Assembly (NCBI RefSeq): GCF_949987515.2
Contig: NC_082684.1
Span: 117,966,080-118,030,079, forward strand
Direction: 5' to 3'
Origin: Delphinus delphis
Taxonomy: Eukaryota > Chordata > Mammalia > Artiodactyla > Delphinidae
Length of the DNA stretch: 64,000 nucleotides
Below, piece by piece: positions 46,206-59,358 of this stretch. Below the pieces are notes generated by a model. That model worked only from the letters and a program-made list of their open reading frames with translations. It did not search any database and was not told where the DNA came from. Numbering within the stretch: the stretch's first letter is position 1; every line of letters begins with the position of its first letter. A program made the translations under genes and the position numbers.

Positions 46206-47535
46206 GGCCCAGGACAGAGAAGCAGCACAGAGTGTGCTGCTGGAACATTCTATCCATTAGGCATTATGCAGCAACGAAGGGCTGCCTGATGGTCCTGACT
46301 GGAGATGTTCCAGCCCAGGCTGAGACTTCATCAACTGGATCCTCCCACGGATGATTATGGGGTGTCTGCTCAGCCACGATATTTCTTTAAAACTGCCCCT
46401 ACCACAGCCCCAGTTAAAGAGCTGAGGCTAGGTGGCCATATCGGAAGCACGAAAGCCTGCCCACCAAGGTGGACCCATGATCCACAAGAACTCAATCTGC
46501 AGGCCAGCTGGATCAACCTGATTCTTTCAAGAGGTTTTGAATGAAGTGAAACTGGCACTATAATAGGTCTCAGCCCTTCAGGGCAGTACAGGTAGAGCTG
46601 GGTGGGCATCATGGCAAACTACAGTCAAGGTTATGAGGAAACAGGAAACATAAGTGAGCAAAGGAAGATGACTTGCAAAGATGAGAATGGAGCAGCAGCT
46701 GGGTACCCATCCCAGCACAGGAAGCCAGTCTGCATCCCATGAACTTCCCCTGCACCCTTCCAATACCCCATCTTGCAAGCCCTTCGCTTCCACACAACAG
46801 CAACCCCTTTCTCATCGGACAGCAGAGCTGGTACCTGAACCTACACCACACTCCCATTACTCCACTTTTGCTGCTTATGTCTCCACTAAAGTCCAGAACA
46901 TGGCATGAAGGCCCCCTGCTTGAGGGGACAACAGGGTAGGAGTGGCCTGTGACATGGAGTATCAGGGGGAGGGGAGAGCAGAAGGCCCTGGTGACCAGCA
47001 GGGCAGCTGAGGCCACTTCAAGGCATCACAGCCATCTCACAGGTCACACGCTTGTCTAGATGGCAAGTCACTTAATTGAAGACTTTTAAGTGCCATTCCT
47101 GTTTTTACGATTTGCATGAGTGTTGGGCTTTCAGGAATCTGAGACACAAAGCTGTTCGTCATCTATTTTTATACAAAAGCAAAATACTTACTAGCCCTGC
47201 CTTAAATCGGCCGACCCTCCACTTACCAGTCCAGTGTTTTTTTCCTTGAATGCTGTCTTGTGGACTAATGGTTTGAGGGCAAAAGTAAAGTAAAATCCCA
47301 CTAATTTTGGTTATCTAGGGAGAATTTCAGCACAAAATAATGAAATGACTAAAGTGTCAATATTTTGTAAGAAAGGCAATTATGCAACTATCAAATGAAG
47401 GGAGAAACTCAAACTGGCCCATTAACAAATGTTCCCAAAGAGAGGTCTACCTGAAAAGATCTCATTCATTCTATACCAAGGCACCCACTTGTTTCAAAAC
47501 TGAATGTTCTCCTCACACTAAAGAGGCACAAACTA
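46206..47535. other. Unique intronic sequence
   Basis: No recognised repeat or exon. The opposing open frames at 46305-47016 are chance overlaps in moderately GC-rich sequence. Confidence 0.35.
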
Positions 47536-47539
47536 CTGA

Positions 47540-47880
47540 CAGACACAATGATTTGGGTGAGTCACAAAAGCATCATGAAAAAGTGAAACAAGTCAGTCTC
47601 ACAAGGCTACATACGGTCTGATTCCACTACGTGACATTCCAGAAAAGATAACACTACAGTGATAGAGAACAGATCAGTGGTTGCCAGGGGTTACGGGTGG
47701 GGGGCTAAGGGGTGGAAAAGATTAGAACAAGAAAGAGTTTTAGAGGGGGGTGGAGAACTATCCTGTATTTTAATTATGGTTGTGATTATAAAATTCACAG
47801 AACTGAAAAGCCAAAAAAGAGATCAATTTTACTGTCCGACAATTTTTTTAATAATACTTAAAGACACACACATATAAAAA
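47540..47880 (+). mobile_element. Old L1M 3' end
   Basis: 'ggtctgattccactacgtga', 'cattccagaaaagataacac', 'agaacagatcagtggttgcc', 'aggggttacgggtggggggc' are the classic L1 3' region in order. Confidence 0.8.
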
Positions 47881-48880
47881 TGAATGTGCTTAGGAACAAT
47901 GTATACTCTTAAAAAGGTGCAACCTGCCCCCCGTGATCCAGTTTATGCAATGAATCTGCATATTTTCTTTTCGTCACAGAATGAAATTATAAGCTGCAGC
48001 CTAGCTGAAACCAAATTAACAGATATTCAGAATCATGTGGATCTAAGCTAATGAAGAGAAATTGTACTGCTGCAAAGTTGGAAAGCATGCCATGTGCTAC
48101 GCCCATAACCTAGGTATCAACACAACACTACATGAAGCTGTGACAAGCACCAAGGACAGGGCCACGACTGAAGAAACACCATTAACTGTTCTGAACTTTT
48201 GAACTATTAACTCCTCCTATAGTCAATTAAACCACAAGTATTTGCCAGTGATTTTTTTTCACAAATCATATGTTTAAAATAATAAAACATTGTAAATAAT
48301 ATCTGTTCACTATCTAAATTATTTTTTGGTTAATTTATCAGCATGTTGCTAATATCAACCATTTTTTAATTCATCAGAGCAAATCCCTCTCTCTACTTAT
48401 AGAAAGGGATGGGAAAGCAAGGAATAAAATTCTATGATTCATCCCTGGACAGAGTCCCCATCAGATGATGATGGTAAATTAAGTGGTCATGCAGAGTCTC
48501 ATATATAATAACTATTTTAGAAACAAATTTTAAAAAATTACTCACAGATACCATAAGGCATTCAAAAGCACATAGAAACCAGAAGAAATTTTAATTTCAG
48601 AAAATTGCAAATGAAATAGGTTAAAACCTGTGAGTTTGCAGCTTACTGGCCACAGGGTATAACTCAACCCCCAAGGCTACAGAAAATATTGGTGGGAAAC
48701 GCTGCAGCCTTACCAGCTAAAGGCATCAAAGATCAAATTTTAGGACTAGGAAAGTAGTTGGAAATTTAAAGGCTCAGTAGCAACATGGAAACCACAGAAT
48801 GAATGAAACCTTAATTCAGAGCAACTGCCCAAATCTCTGGCTCATAAATAATCTACACATGAGTGAAGGAGAATCCAGAG
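47881..48880. other. AT-rich intronic sequence
   Basis: No gene, RNA or repeat family recognised. Confidence 0.35.
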
Positions 48881-51800
48881 GACTCAACCAAAAGAAGTCA
48901 GAAACCAGAGAGATATCCACCCTTGAAAGATGGAACTACACATGATCAGATCTGTGACTCTGTTGCTTTTCTTAACCAAGTACATTCCTCAACTTGGGCA
49001 GCTCAACTGGCAGAAAGCTGAAACCAAATGGGTTTGACGGGTAAGGGTAAGAGCCCAAAACCAGCAGACGCAAGGAAACCACAGGGATCAGCAACGTCCA
49101 TACCCAAATCTTTGTCTGGCCATCAACTTTGCAGGCACAGGGAAGACCTCTACAGAGCCAGGCTACAGAAGCAGCCATGAGACATCATACTAACACGTGT
49201 CAGCAGTTACATAGCAAAGGAGACAGAGTTTGTGATTTGAATCCAGGCAAGCTAAATACCTCCCAGATCAAAAATCCTCAAAAACACACATAAAAAGTCA
49301 GAGTTGCTGCAACATATCTGCAACATCTAGCCTTCAACCAACACAGGCAAAGAAACAGGAAACTGTGACACACACTCAGGAAAAAAAAAACAAAAACAGA
49401 TATAGTCAATATAACTGATTTTATCTTTTTCTTTTTTCTTTAGATTTATTTTTTATTGAGGTAACATTGGTTTATAACATTATATACATTTCACATGTAC
49501 AATATATTTATACTTTTGAATACCCTACACTGTGCTCATCACCAAAAATTTAGTTTTGTCACCATACAGTTGATCCCCTTTACCCATTTCACCCTCCCCC
49601 TTCCACTCCCTCCCCTGTGGTAACCACTACTCTGTTCTCCATATCTAGGTGCTTGTTTTATTAGGTTTGGTTTGTTCATTTATTTGGGGGTTTTGTTTGT
49701 TTGTTTTTATATTTCACATATGAGAAATCACGCAGTACTTGTCTTTCTCCATCTGACTTATTTCATTTAGCATAATGCCCTCAAGTTCTATCCTACCCAT
49801 GTTGTCAGAAACAGCAAGTTTTCATCTTTTTATGGCTGCATAGTATTCCATGGTGTATGTATGCCACATCTTCTTCATCCATTCATCTGCTGATGGGTAT
49901 TTAAGTTGTTTCCATGTCTTGGCTGTTGTAAATAATGCTGTGATGAACATATATCTTTTTGAATTAGTGTTTTCATATTCTTTAGAAACTCAGATGTAGG
50001 ATAGCTGGATCATATAATAGTTCTATTCTTAATTTTTTGAGGAATCTCCATACTGTTTTCCATAGTGGCTGCACCAGTTTACATTCCTACCAACAGTGTA
50101 TGGGACCATACAAAAGTTCCCTTTTCTCCACATCCTCACCAACACTTGTTATTTCTTGCTTTTTTGATAACAGCTATTCCAACAGGCATGAGGTGATATC
50201 TCACTGTGGTTCTGATTTGCATTTCCCCAATAATTAGTGATGTCAAACATCTTTTCATATGCCTGTTGGCCATCTGTATGTCTTCTCTGGGAAAATGTCT
50301 ATTCAGATCCTCTGCTCATTTTTTTTAATCAAGTTGTTTATTTTTCTGTTGTTGATTTGTATGAGTTCTTTAAATATTTTATATATTAACATTTTATAAG
50401 ATGTACATTTACAAATATCTTCTTCCATTTGGTAGTTTATCTTTTCATTTTGTTGATGGTCTCCTTTGTTGCATGGAAGCTTTTAAGTTTGATGTAGTTT
50501 ATTTTTGCTTTTGTTTCCTTTGCCTGAGGAGACAGATCCAGAAGGATATTGCTAAGACCAATGTCAAAGAGTATACTGCCTATGTTTCCTTCTAGGAGTT
50601 TTATGGTTTCAGATCTTTCATTCAAGTCTTTAATCCATTTTGACCTGATTTTTGTGTATGTTGTGAGATAGTGTCTAGTTTCATTTGTTTGCATGTGGCT
50701 GTCCAGATTCCTCAACACCATTTATTGGAGAGACTATCCTTTCCCTATTGTATGTTCTTTGCTCCTTTGTTGTAAGTTAATAGTTCGTATATGTGTGAGT
50801 TTATGTCTGGGTTCTCAATTCCATTCCATTGATCTATGTATGCTTTTCTGCAAATACCATGCTGTTTTAATTGCTATAGCTTTGTAAAAGAGTGTGAAAT
50901 TAGGGAGTGTGATACCTCTAGCTTTGCCCTTTTTCTCAGCATTGCTTTGGCTATTTGAAGTCTTTTATGGTTCCACATAAATTCTAGAATTTCTTTGCTT
51001 AATTTCTATGAAAAATATCCTTGGTATTTTGATAGGGATTGCATTAAATCTGTAGATTACTTTAGGTAATATGGATGTTTTAACAATTTTAATTCTTCCA
51101 ATCCATGAGCACAGAATATCTTTCCATTTATTTTTGTCTTCTTCCATTTCAGGTTTTCCACCTCCTTGTTAAATTTATTCCTAGGTATTTGATTTCTTTT
51201 GTTGCAATTGTAAATGGTATTGTTTTCTTAATTTCTCTTTCTGCTAGCTCATCGTTAGCATATAGAAACATAACACATTTTTGTATGTTGATTTTATACC
51301 TTGCAACTTCACTGTATTTGCTTGTTATTGCTAATAGTTCTTTGGTAGAGTCTTTAAGCTTTCCTATATATAAAATCATATCATCTGCAAATAGTTTTAC
51401 TTCTTCGTTTCTAATTTGGATGCCTTTTATTTCTTGCCTAATTGCCCTGGTTAGGACTTCCAATATTATATTAAATAAGAGTGGCAAGAGTCAGTACCCT
51501 TATCTTGTTCCTGATTTTAGAGGGAGAGCTTTCAGTTTTTCATGACTGAGTATGATGTTAGCTGTGGGTTTATTACATATGGCCTTTATTATGTTGAAGT
51601 ATGTCCCTTCTACCACTTTATTAAGAATTTTTATCGTAAGTGGGCATTTAATTTTGTCAACTGCTTTTTCTAGATCTACTGAGATAATCATATGTTTTTT
51701 ATCCTTCATTTTGTTTATGTGCTGTATCATGCTGACTGACTTGTATATGTTGAACCATCCTTGCATCTCTGGAATAAATCCCACTTCATCATGGTGTATG

Positions 51801-51904
51801 AACCTTTTAATGTATTGTTGGATTTTGTCTGCTAATATTTTGTTGAGAATTTTTACAACTATGTTTATCAGAGATATTGAACTATGTTCATCATAGACAT
51901 CATC

Positions 51905-51906
<2 letters not shown>

Positions 51907-51946
<40 letters not shown>
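51907..51946. repeat. (GT)n microsatellite
   Basis: Uninterrupted GT dinucleotides, about 20 units, inside the RT region of L1 copy 3. Confidence 0.97.
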
Positions 51947-51951
<5 letters not shown>

Positions 51952-53008
51952 TTTGTCTGATTTTTGTATCAGGATGATGCTGTCCTCGCAAAACAAGTTA
52001 GGAAGCACTCCCTTCTATTACATTTTTTGGAAGAGTTTGGGAAGGACAGGCATTAAAGCTTTGAATATTTGGTAGTATTCACCTGTGAAGCTGTCTGGTT
52101 CTGAACCTCTGTTTTGTGGGGAGCTTCTTGACTACTGTTTCAATCTCTGTACTAGTGATCAGTCTAGTCAGATTTTCTGTTTCTTCATGATTCAGTCTTG
52201 GACAGTTGTATGATTCTAAGAAGGTGTCCATTTCTTCTAAGTTGTCCAATTTGTTGAATATAGCTTTTCATAATATTCTCTTGTAATCCTTGGTATTTCT
52301 GTGGTATCCGTTGTTATTTCTCCTCTTCTGACTTTATTATTTCTTTCCTCCTACTGACGTTGGGCTTTGTTTGTTCTTCTTTTTCTAGTTCCTTTCAGTG
52401 TAAGTTTAAATTGTTCGAGATTTTTCTTGTATCTTGAGGTAGGCCTCTTTTGCTATAAACTTCCCTCTTAGTACCACTTTTGCTGCATCCTATAAATTTT
52501 GGTATGTCATCTTTTCATCTTAATTTATCTTCAGGTAATTTTTTATTTCTCCTTTGATTTCTTCATCAACCCAATAGCTGTTCAGTAGCACTTTGTTCAG
52601 TCTTCATATATCTGTGATTTTTTCCATATTTCTTCTTGTAGTTGGTTTCTAGTTTCATACCATTGTGATCAGAAAAGATGCTTGATGTGATTTCAATCTT
52701 CTTAAATTTACTGAGACTTGTTTTGTGTCTCAACACATGGCCTACCCTTGAGAAAGTTCCATGTGCACTTGAGAAGACTGTGTATTCCACTGCATTTGGA
52801 TGGAATGTTCTGTACAAATCTATCCAATACATCTGGTCTAATGTTTCATTTATCACCTCAGTTTCCTTGTTGATTATTTTGTCTGGACGATCTATCCATT
52901 AATGTAAGTGGGGTGTTAAAGTCCCCTACTATTATTATGTTGCTGTCAATTTCTCCCTTTAGGTCTGTTAATAATTGTTTTATATATTTTGGTGCTCCTA
53001 TGTTAAAT

Positions 53009-53024
53009 GCATATATATATGCAT

Positions 53025-53057
<33 letters not shown>

Positions 53058-53058
53058 T
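53009..53058. repeat. (TA)n tract
   Basis: AT-dinucleotide stretch with small interruptions (TGCAT, TACA) in the endonuclease region of L1 copy 3. Confidence 0.93.
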
Positions 53059-53429
53059 AATCACTTAGTTTCCTTGATAAATTGTCCCCTTTATTATTAT
53101 ATACTGTCCATTTTTGTCTCTTGTTACCTTTTTGGGCTTTAAGTCCATTTTGTCTGTTGAGTATGGCTACACCCACTCTCTTTTGACTGGCATTTGCTTG
53201 GAGTGTTATCTTCCATCCCTTCACTTTTAACATATGCTTGTCTTTAGAGCTGAGGTGAGCCTCCTGTAATGTATGGTTGTTTCTTGTTTTTTAATCCATC
53301 CAGCCACTCTGTGTCTTTTCATTGGTGAATTCACTCCATTTACATTTAGGGTAATTATTGGTAAATGAGAACTTACTACTGCCATTTTATCTTTTGTTTT
53401 CTGGTTTCTCTATATCACTGTTGTTGCTT

Positions 53430-54840
53430 TGTTCTTGTGTTTCAGCCTGCCATCTTGGTTTGGTAGTTTTCTATGATTTTTTTCAGTTTCCTCCTTTTTT
53501 ATGTTTATTGTCTCTGCTCTAGATTTATGTTTTGTGGTTACCATGAGGTTTGTATAAAACTCCTCATAGATAGAATAGTCCTTTTTCTGCTGATCACATC
53601 TTATCTTCATTTACCTATAGGGTTTCTGACCTTTTCCCCTTCCCCTTCTGCATTTTTGTTGTCTCAAATTATCCCTTTTCACGTTGTGAGTTTGTTGCCA
53701 AATTGAAGTAGCTATAATAATTTTTTCTGATTTTCCCCCTTTAACCTTTATGCTATAATAAAATGTTTAATACCTATTCTGATAAAGAGTTACAATTTTC
53801 TGATTCTATGTATCACCTTACTCAAAGTTTTGTGTCCTTTTACCTTCTTGTTTCTGGTACAAGAGCTCCTTTCAACATTTCTTGTAAGGCACATCTAGTG
53901 TTGATGAACTCCCTCAGTTTTTAGTTACCTGGGGAAGTCTTTATTCCTCCTTTATATCTGAGTGATAATACTGCTGGATAAAGTATTCTTGGGTGACAGT
54001 TTTTATCTTTCAGTATCTTAAGGATGTCATTCTACTCCCTCCTGGCCTGTCAACTTTCTGCTAAGAAATCTTCTGATAGCCTCTGTGGGTTCCCTTGTAG
54101 GTTACCATCCTTTTTTTTCCCTGGCTGCCTTTAAAAATTCTTTCTTTGTCATTGACTTTTGACAATTTTAATATGATGTGTCTTTAAGAAGGTCTTTTTG
54201 CATTGAGGCAATTAGGTGTTCTCTTAGCTTCATGGACGTGTATATCAAGTTTCTTCTGCAGGTTTGAGAATTTCTCAGCTATGATTTCTTTAAATAATCT
54301 CTCTGCTCCTTTTTCCCACTCTTCTCCTTCTGGGATACCCATAACCCTAATATGCACCCTTCTTAAAGAGCTAGATAGCTCTCGTAGAATTTCTTCATTT
54401 TTTATATTTTAATTCTCTTCCCTCTTCTACTTGCATCATTTCTAGATTTCTGTCCTCAAGCTCACCAATTCTCTCTTCCATGTGGTCTGATGTATTTCCA
54501 GTGCTTTCTAATGCATTCTTTATGTTGTTTATTGAGTTCTTCAGCTCCAGAATTTCTTCTTGGTTCTTTCTTAGAGTTTCAATATCTTCAGGAAAGTATT
54601 CCTTCTGATCATTAATTTTACTCCTGAGCTCACTGAACTGTCTTTCTGAGTTTTCTCATAGCTCAATGAACTTCTTCATGACACCTATTTTGAATTCTTT
54701 GTCAGTTAAATTGCAATATTCTGTGACTTTAAATTTGGCTTCTGGAGAACTGTCATTTTCTTTTTGTGGCATAGCGTTACTTTGGCTCTTCATGGCACAT
54801 GATGAGTTGTTCCTCTGCCCATGCATTTGAAGTAGCAAAT
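53430..54840 (-). pseudogene. L1 copy 3 ORF1, degraded
   Basis: The N-terminal part is open at 54656-54838 (YCNLTDKEFKIGVMKKF, the ORF1 motif seen as EKEFRVMI in other L1s). Further on, diverged coiled-coil and C-terminal sequence continues to about 53430 without a long open frame. Confidence 0.7.
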
Positions 54841-54898
54841 ATCTTTCTGCTTGATTCTAATGATTCAACAGGTTAGAAATTAGAGGTCTTTCTTCTGT

Positions 54899-54917
54899 TT
54901 TCCAGTAGGTGGCGCTA
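54899..54917 (+). promoter_or_regulatory. Candidate CTCF-binding motif in an L1 5' region
   Basis: TTCCAGTAGGTGGCGCTAT agrees closely with the CTCF core consensus (CCA-N-(C/T)AG-(G/A)-(G/T)GG-CGCTA). It lies just upstream of the ORF1 start in L1 copy 3. Sequence match only. Confidence 0.5.
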
Positions 54918-56299
54918 TAGCACAAGTTTATGGTTTTCCTTACCTGAGCTGCCTCCAGTTATGTTTGAGAGTTGGCACATTCTACCTGCCACCACCTCTG
55001 TCAGAGGTGTGGCCTGTGTCCTCATTATTGCTTCTTGTGTCTCCAGGGGTCAATGATGCCTTCCTGCTGCTAATGTCACTGGAATGATGGGCTCTTCCCT
55101 GGCATCCAGGATCCCCTGAGTTGTAGACTCTGCTGCCACAGGGGGAGGATGAGGGTGGGCGGAGCAGGGGTTGCCCAGGCACCTGTGCTATGCCCAGTGT
55201 TGTAAGGTTCACAGACTCCATCACTGTGCGTGGAGGAGTAGGGGGCCTGAGTTGAGAGCACGTCAGTGGCTGGAGGAATGGGGTCTCAGGCCCCACTGCT
55301 GCTGCTGCCCAGTTACCTGTGGCTGCAGGCACCACTGCGGCTGCGAGGCCAGAGTTGTGCTCACTGCCTCCCCTGCTGTTATGTGTTCTCTGGGGCTATG
55401 GGCTCAGCTTCCATGGCCAGAGAGCTGGGCTGCTGTTCCCTCAGTTCTGCCTCCCCTATGTGTTCCAGTCCACCCACCTTTAAATGTGCAGATATGTGGA
55501 AATCTCTGGCATCCCAGTGGGTTCAGCAGAGGCACCTTTGTTGAGCTGTGGATGCTTTACTGGCTGTTGACTGAAAGGGAGCTTTTCACTCTGTCATGTT
55601 GCTGATGTCACTCTAATATAACTGATTTTAAATAGGCCCAGATGTTGGATTTGGTAGACAAAGAACTTAAAATAGCTTTACAAATATGTTCAAAGAATTA
55701 ATTTTTCAAATTAAAGGGAAATATATGCTCAATGAATAGAGAATCTCAACAAAGAAACAGAAACTATACATAACAGAAATTATACAGCTCAAAAGTACAG
55801 TAACTGAAAATTTTAAATAGGTTCAACAAGAGTTTGGAGATGGCAGCTAAAGTTGGGAATATGGTTCAAGAGAAATTATCCAGCCAAAAAAGAGAAAAAT
55901 GTTTGAAGAAAAATGAACAAAATTTCAGAGAGCTGCAAGACAATGTGAAGCACCCCAAGGTACATATAACTGGAATCCCAGAAAAAGAAAAGAGAAAATA
56001 GCACAAAAATTTGAAGCAATAATGGCCAAGAACTTCCTGAATTTGGTAGAAAACTTTAAAGATTCAGAAAGCTCAACAAACTCCCAAAAAGATAAACAAA
56101 AATAAAATCACTCCTAGACAAATCAGTTAAACTGCAAAAGAAGCTAAAGAGAAAGTCTTAAAAGCATTCAGAGAAAAATGCCATGTCATGTAAGACGAAC
56201 AACAATAGATTAACTGCTGACTTCTCACCCAAGACTATGAAAGCCAGAGGATACTGGAACAACATATTCAAAATTCTGAGGGAAAAAAGCTAACACTAA

Positions 56300-56498
56300 G
56301 GGCTTCCCTGGTGGCGCAGTGGTTGGGAGTCTGCCTGCCGATGCAGGGGACACGGGTTCGTGCCCCGGTCCGGGGGGATCCCACATGCCGCAGAGCGGCT
56401 GGGCCCGTGGGCCATGGCCGCTGGGCCTGCTCGTCCAGGGCCTGTGCTCCACAACGGGAGAGGCCACGGCAGTGAGAGGCCCGCGTGCCACACACACA
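56300..56498 (+). mobile_element. CHR SINE, short type
   Basis: GGGCTTCCCTGGTGGCGCAG head, GGCCGCTGGGCCTGCTCGTC middle, short CA-rich tail. The perfect 17-bp TSD AAAAAAGCTAACACTAA lies at 56283-56299 and 56499-56515. Confidence 0.96.
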
Positions 56499-57026
56499 AA
56501 AAAAGCTAACACTAATTATTCTACATCCAGCTAAACAACCCTTCAGATATGAAGGCGAAATAAAGGCATTTTCAGTAAACAAAACCTGAGAGAATTTACT
56601 GCCAGCAACTCCACTACAAGAAATGCTAAAGGAAGTACTTTAGCCTAAAGGGCAACTGGGACCTATACAAAAAAATTGTAATGGTAAATATGTGGGTAAA
56701 TATTTTTAAACTATGTATTTTTTCTTAACATCTTTAAAAGATATAACTACTTAAATTAAAACTTATAAGTCAGTAGCAACAGATTTATAACAAACAGATC
56801 TAACATATAACAATAGCAGTTATGTAAATAAAATGATGGGTACATAAAAATACACTATTGCAAAGTTTCTATATTTTAACTTAAGTAATTCAATATTCAC
56901 TCTAAGTTAATTTAAGTTTAAGATGCATGTGTAATCTCTAGAGCAACAACTTTAAAAAGTACAAAAATATAAAGCTAGAAAGCCAAGAGAGAAATTAAAA
57001 TGGAATAGTAAAAAATATCTGATTAA

Positions 57027-57238
57027 GGGCTTCCCTGGTGGCGCAGTGGTTGAGAGTCCACCTGCCGATGCATGGGACGCGGGTTCGTGCCCCTGTCCGG
57101 GAGGATCCCACATGCCGCGGAGTGGCTGGGCCCGTGAGCCATGGCCGCTGAGCCTGCGCGTCCAAAGCCTGTGCTCTGCAACAGTGGAGGCCACAACAGT
57201 GCGAGGCCCGCGTACCGCAAAAAAAAAAAAAAAAAAAA
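57027..57238 (+). mobile_element. CHR SINE, short type
   Basis: GGGCTTCCCTGGTGGCGCAG head and a long A tail after GCCCGCGTACCGC. The perfect TSD ATCTGATTAA lies at 57017-57026 and 57239-57248. Confidence 0.96.
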
Positions 57239-57339
57239 ATCTGATTAAAACAAAAGGAGACAGGAAAGGAAGAACAGAAGACACAAAACAAATTGCAGCA
57301 GAGAAGATCTAAGTACAATCATATCAATAATTAAATGTA

Positions 57340-57681
57340 GGGGACTTCCCTGGTGGCGCAGTCATTAAGAATCCACCTGCCAATGCAGGGGACATGGGTT
57401 CGATCCCTGGTCTGGGAAGATCCCACATGCTGCGGAGCGACTAAGCCCACACACCACAACTACTGAGCCTGCACTCTAGAGCCCATGAGCCACAACTACT
57501 GAGCCCACGTGTCACAACTACTGAAGCCGCATGCCTAGAGCCTGTACTCCACAACAAGAGAAGCCACCGCAATGAGAAGCCCGCGCACCGCAATGAAGAG
57601 TAGCCCCCGCTCGCCACAACTAGAGAAGCCCACGAGGAGCAACATAGACCCAACACTACCAAAAATAAATAAATCTTAAAA
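57340..57681 (+). mobile_element. CHR SINE, long type
   Basis: GGGACTTCCCTGGTGGCGCA head, several ACAACTACTGAGCC-like units in the middle, tail AAAAATAAATAAATC. The TSD AATTAAATGTA lies at 57329-57339 and 57682-57692. Confidence 0.95.
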
Positions 57682-59022
57682 AATTAAATGTAAATAGACT
57701 AATGTTCCAATCAAAAGGCAGAGATTATTAAAACTAGATTTAAAATCCAAGACCCAGTTGTATGCTGTCAACAATACACATGCTTTAAATATAAAGACAT
57801 AGACTAAAAGTAAAATGCTAGAAAGAATATATTCTGTGCAAACAGTGAGCATAAGAAGATGAAGTGGCTGTATTAAAAACAGACAAAATGGACTGCTTAA
57901 CAAGAGATATTACTAGGAACAAGTGGAAGGACACTTCATAATAACAAAATGGTCAATACATCAGGCAAATATAGCAATTATAAATTAGATGTGACTAATA
58001 ACAAAGCTCCAAAATACACAAAGTAAAAACTGACAACTAAAAGCAGAGATGAATCCACAATCATAAAGATTTTAACATACTTCCCTCATAAATTCATAGA
58101 CTCAGACAAAAATATTAGTTAAGAATATAGAAGATCTGAATGACACCATCAGTCACTTTACCCTAGCCAACATTTCCTAACCAAACAGGAAACCTAATAC
58201 CTACAGAATACACACACTCTTTCAAGTCCATATGGAGTGTCTACCAAAATAATATACAGGGCCGTAAAACAACTCTCAACAGTTTTCAAAATATTAAAAT
58301 TTAATAAGATAATATAGTTAGAGACTATATTATCTTATTACAACAGAATTAAATTAGAAATCAACGAAAAATAAAACATCTGGAACAGCTCACAAATATC
58401 TGGAAATTTAAAACTCACTTTTAAAGGAACCACAGAAATCACAAAGTAAATTGGAAAATATTTTGAACTGAATTATAATGAAAATTGGTAAATGATAAAT
58501 TAGACCACTAAAATTTAACACTTCTGCTCTTTGAAAAAATTATTAAACCAAAATGAAAATGTTTTCAAAATATATCTGATTAAGAACCAATATCTAAAAC
58601 ACATAAAGAATGCTCAAAGCTCAATAATAAGAAAACAAATAACGCAATAAAAGTAGGCAAAAATATTTGAGCAGACACTTACCAAAAAAGATATATGACC
58701 ATAACAAAAGCACATGAAAACATGATCAATATCATTAGTAAAATGCAAATTAAAACCAAAATTAGATACCACTTCCCATCTTGCAGAATGACTAAAATTA
58801 AAAATACAACACCAAGTACCAGCAAGGATGTAGAGTGATTGGAACTCTCAAACATTGCTGGTGGCAAGGTCTATATAATTATTCCATGGAAATGCTTTTA
58901 TTCTGTCTCTCCAAAAATAAGCTAATTCAGAAATAGGCAGTAAAAAATGTTTTTAATTGGCAATGTATACCTGAAAAATATATTTTATTTACTTAACTTT
59001 CTACTCATTTGATACTTTTTAA

Positions 59023-59339
59023 TATATAAATTTATTTATTTATTTATTTATGTATTTTTGGCTGTGTTGGATCCTCATTGCTGCGTGCAGGCTTTCTCTA
59101 GTTGCGCGAGCAAGGGGCTACTGTTCGTTGTGGTACAAGGGCTCCTCATTGCAGTGGCTTTGTTGCGGAGCATGGGCTCTAGGCATGAGGGCTTCAGAAG
59201 TTGTGGTACGCAGGCTCAGTAGTTGTGGCGCACAGGCTTAGTTCCTCCACGGCATGTGGGATCTTCCCAGACCAGGGATTGAACCCATGTCCCTTCGTTG
59301 GCAGGCGGATTCTTAACCATTGTACCACCAGGAAAGTCC
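59023..59339 (-). mobile_element. CHR SINE, long type
   Basis: (TTTA)n tail at the left, diverged head at the right (GACTTTCCTGGTGGTACAA on the minus strand). The perfect 19-bp TSD CTCATTTGATACTTTTTAA lies at 59004-59022 and 59340-59358. Confidence 0.95.
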
Positions 59340-59358
59340 CTCATTTGATACTTTTTAA

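Larger units (their letters stand above)
49690..53385 (-). pseudogene. L1 copy 3 ORF2, degraded
   Basis: The likely start is the ATG at 53385 (followed by LNVNGVNSP-like text). An endonuclease piece is at 52858-53064 with IIIVGDFNTPLTLMDRSS, and another at 52566-52856 with HPNAVEYTVFSSAHGTFSR. The RT is at 51500-51991 ([14 protein letters not shown]) and 51149-51487 ([16 protein letters not shown]). Thumb and C-terminal pieces run to about 49690. A (GT)n run at 51907-51946 disrupts the RT. Confidence 0.88.
49424..55614 (-). mobile_element. Full-length L1 retrotransposon (L1 copy 3), diverged
   Basis: About 6.2 kb on the minus strand, with a perfect 16-bp TSD AATATAACTGATTTTA at 49408-49423 and 55615-55630. 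The 3' end is at the left and the 5' end near 55614 (GTGACATCAGCAACATGACA on the minus strand). The 5' region is GC-rich (about 54850-55614), then ORF1 (about 53430-54840) and ORF2 (about 49690-53385). Its sequence differs from L1 copies 1 and 2, it has many stops and contains (GT)n and (TA)n expansions. It looks older. Confidence 0.93.
48880..58880 (+). mobile_element. Ancient L1/HAL1 copy, fragmented by later insertions
   Basis: Plus-strand remnants of the 5' UTR and ORF1 at about 49190-49423 ('ttgctgcaacatatctgcaa') and 55615-56640 ('gcccagatgttggatttggt', 'agagaatctcaacaaagaaa'), ORF2-like text at about 57700-58880 ('caaaaggcagagattattaa', 'ttggaactctcaaacattgc'). L1 copy 3 and three CHR SINEs split it. 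The left boundary is uncertain and all frames are lost. Confidence 0.7.
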
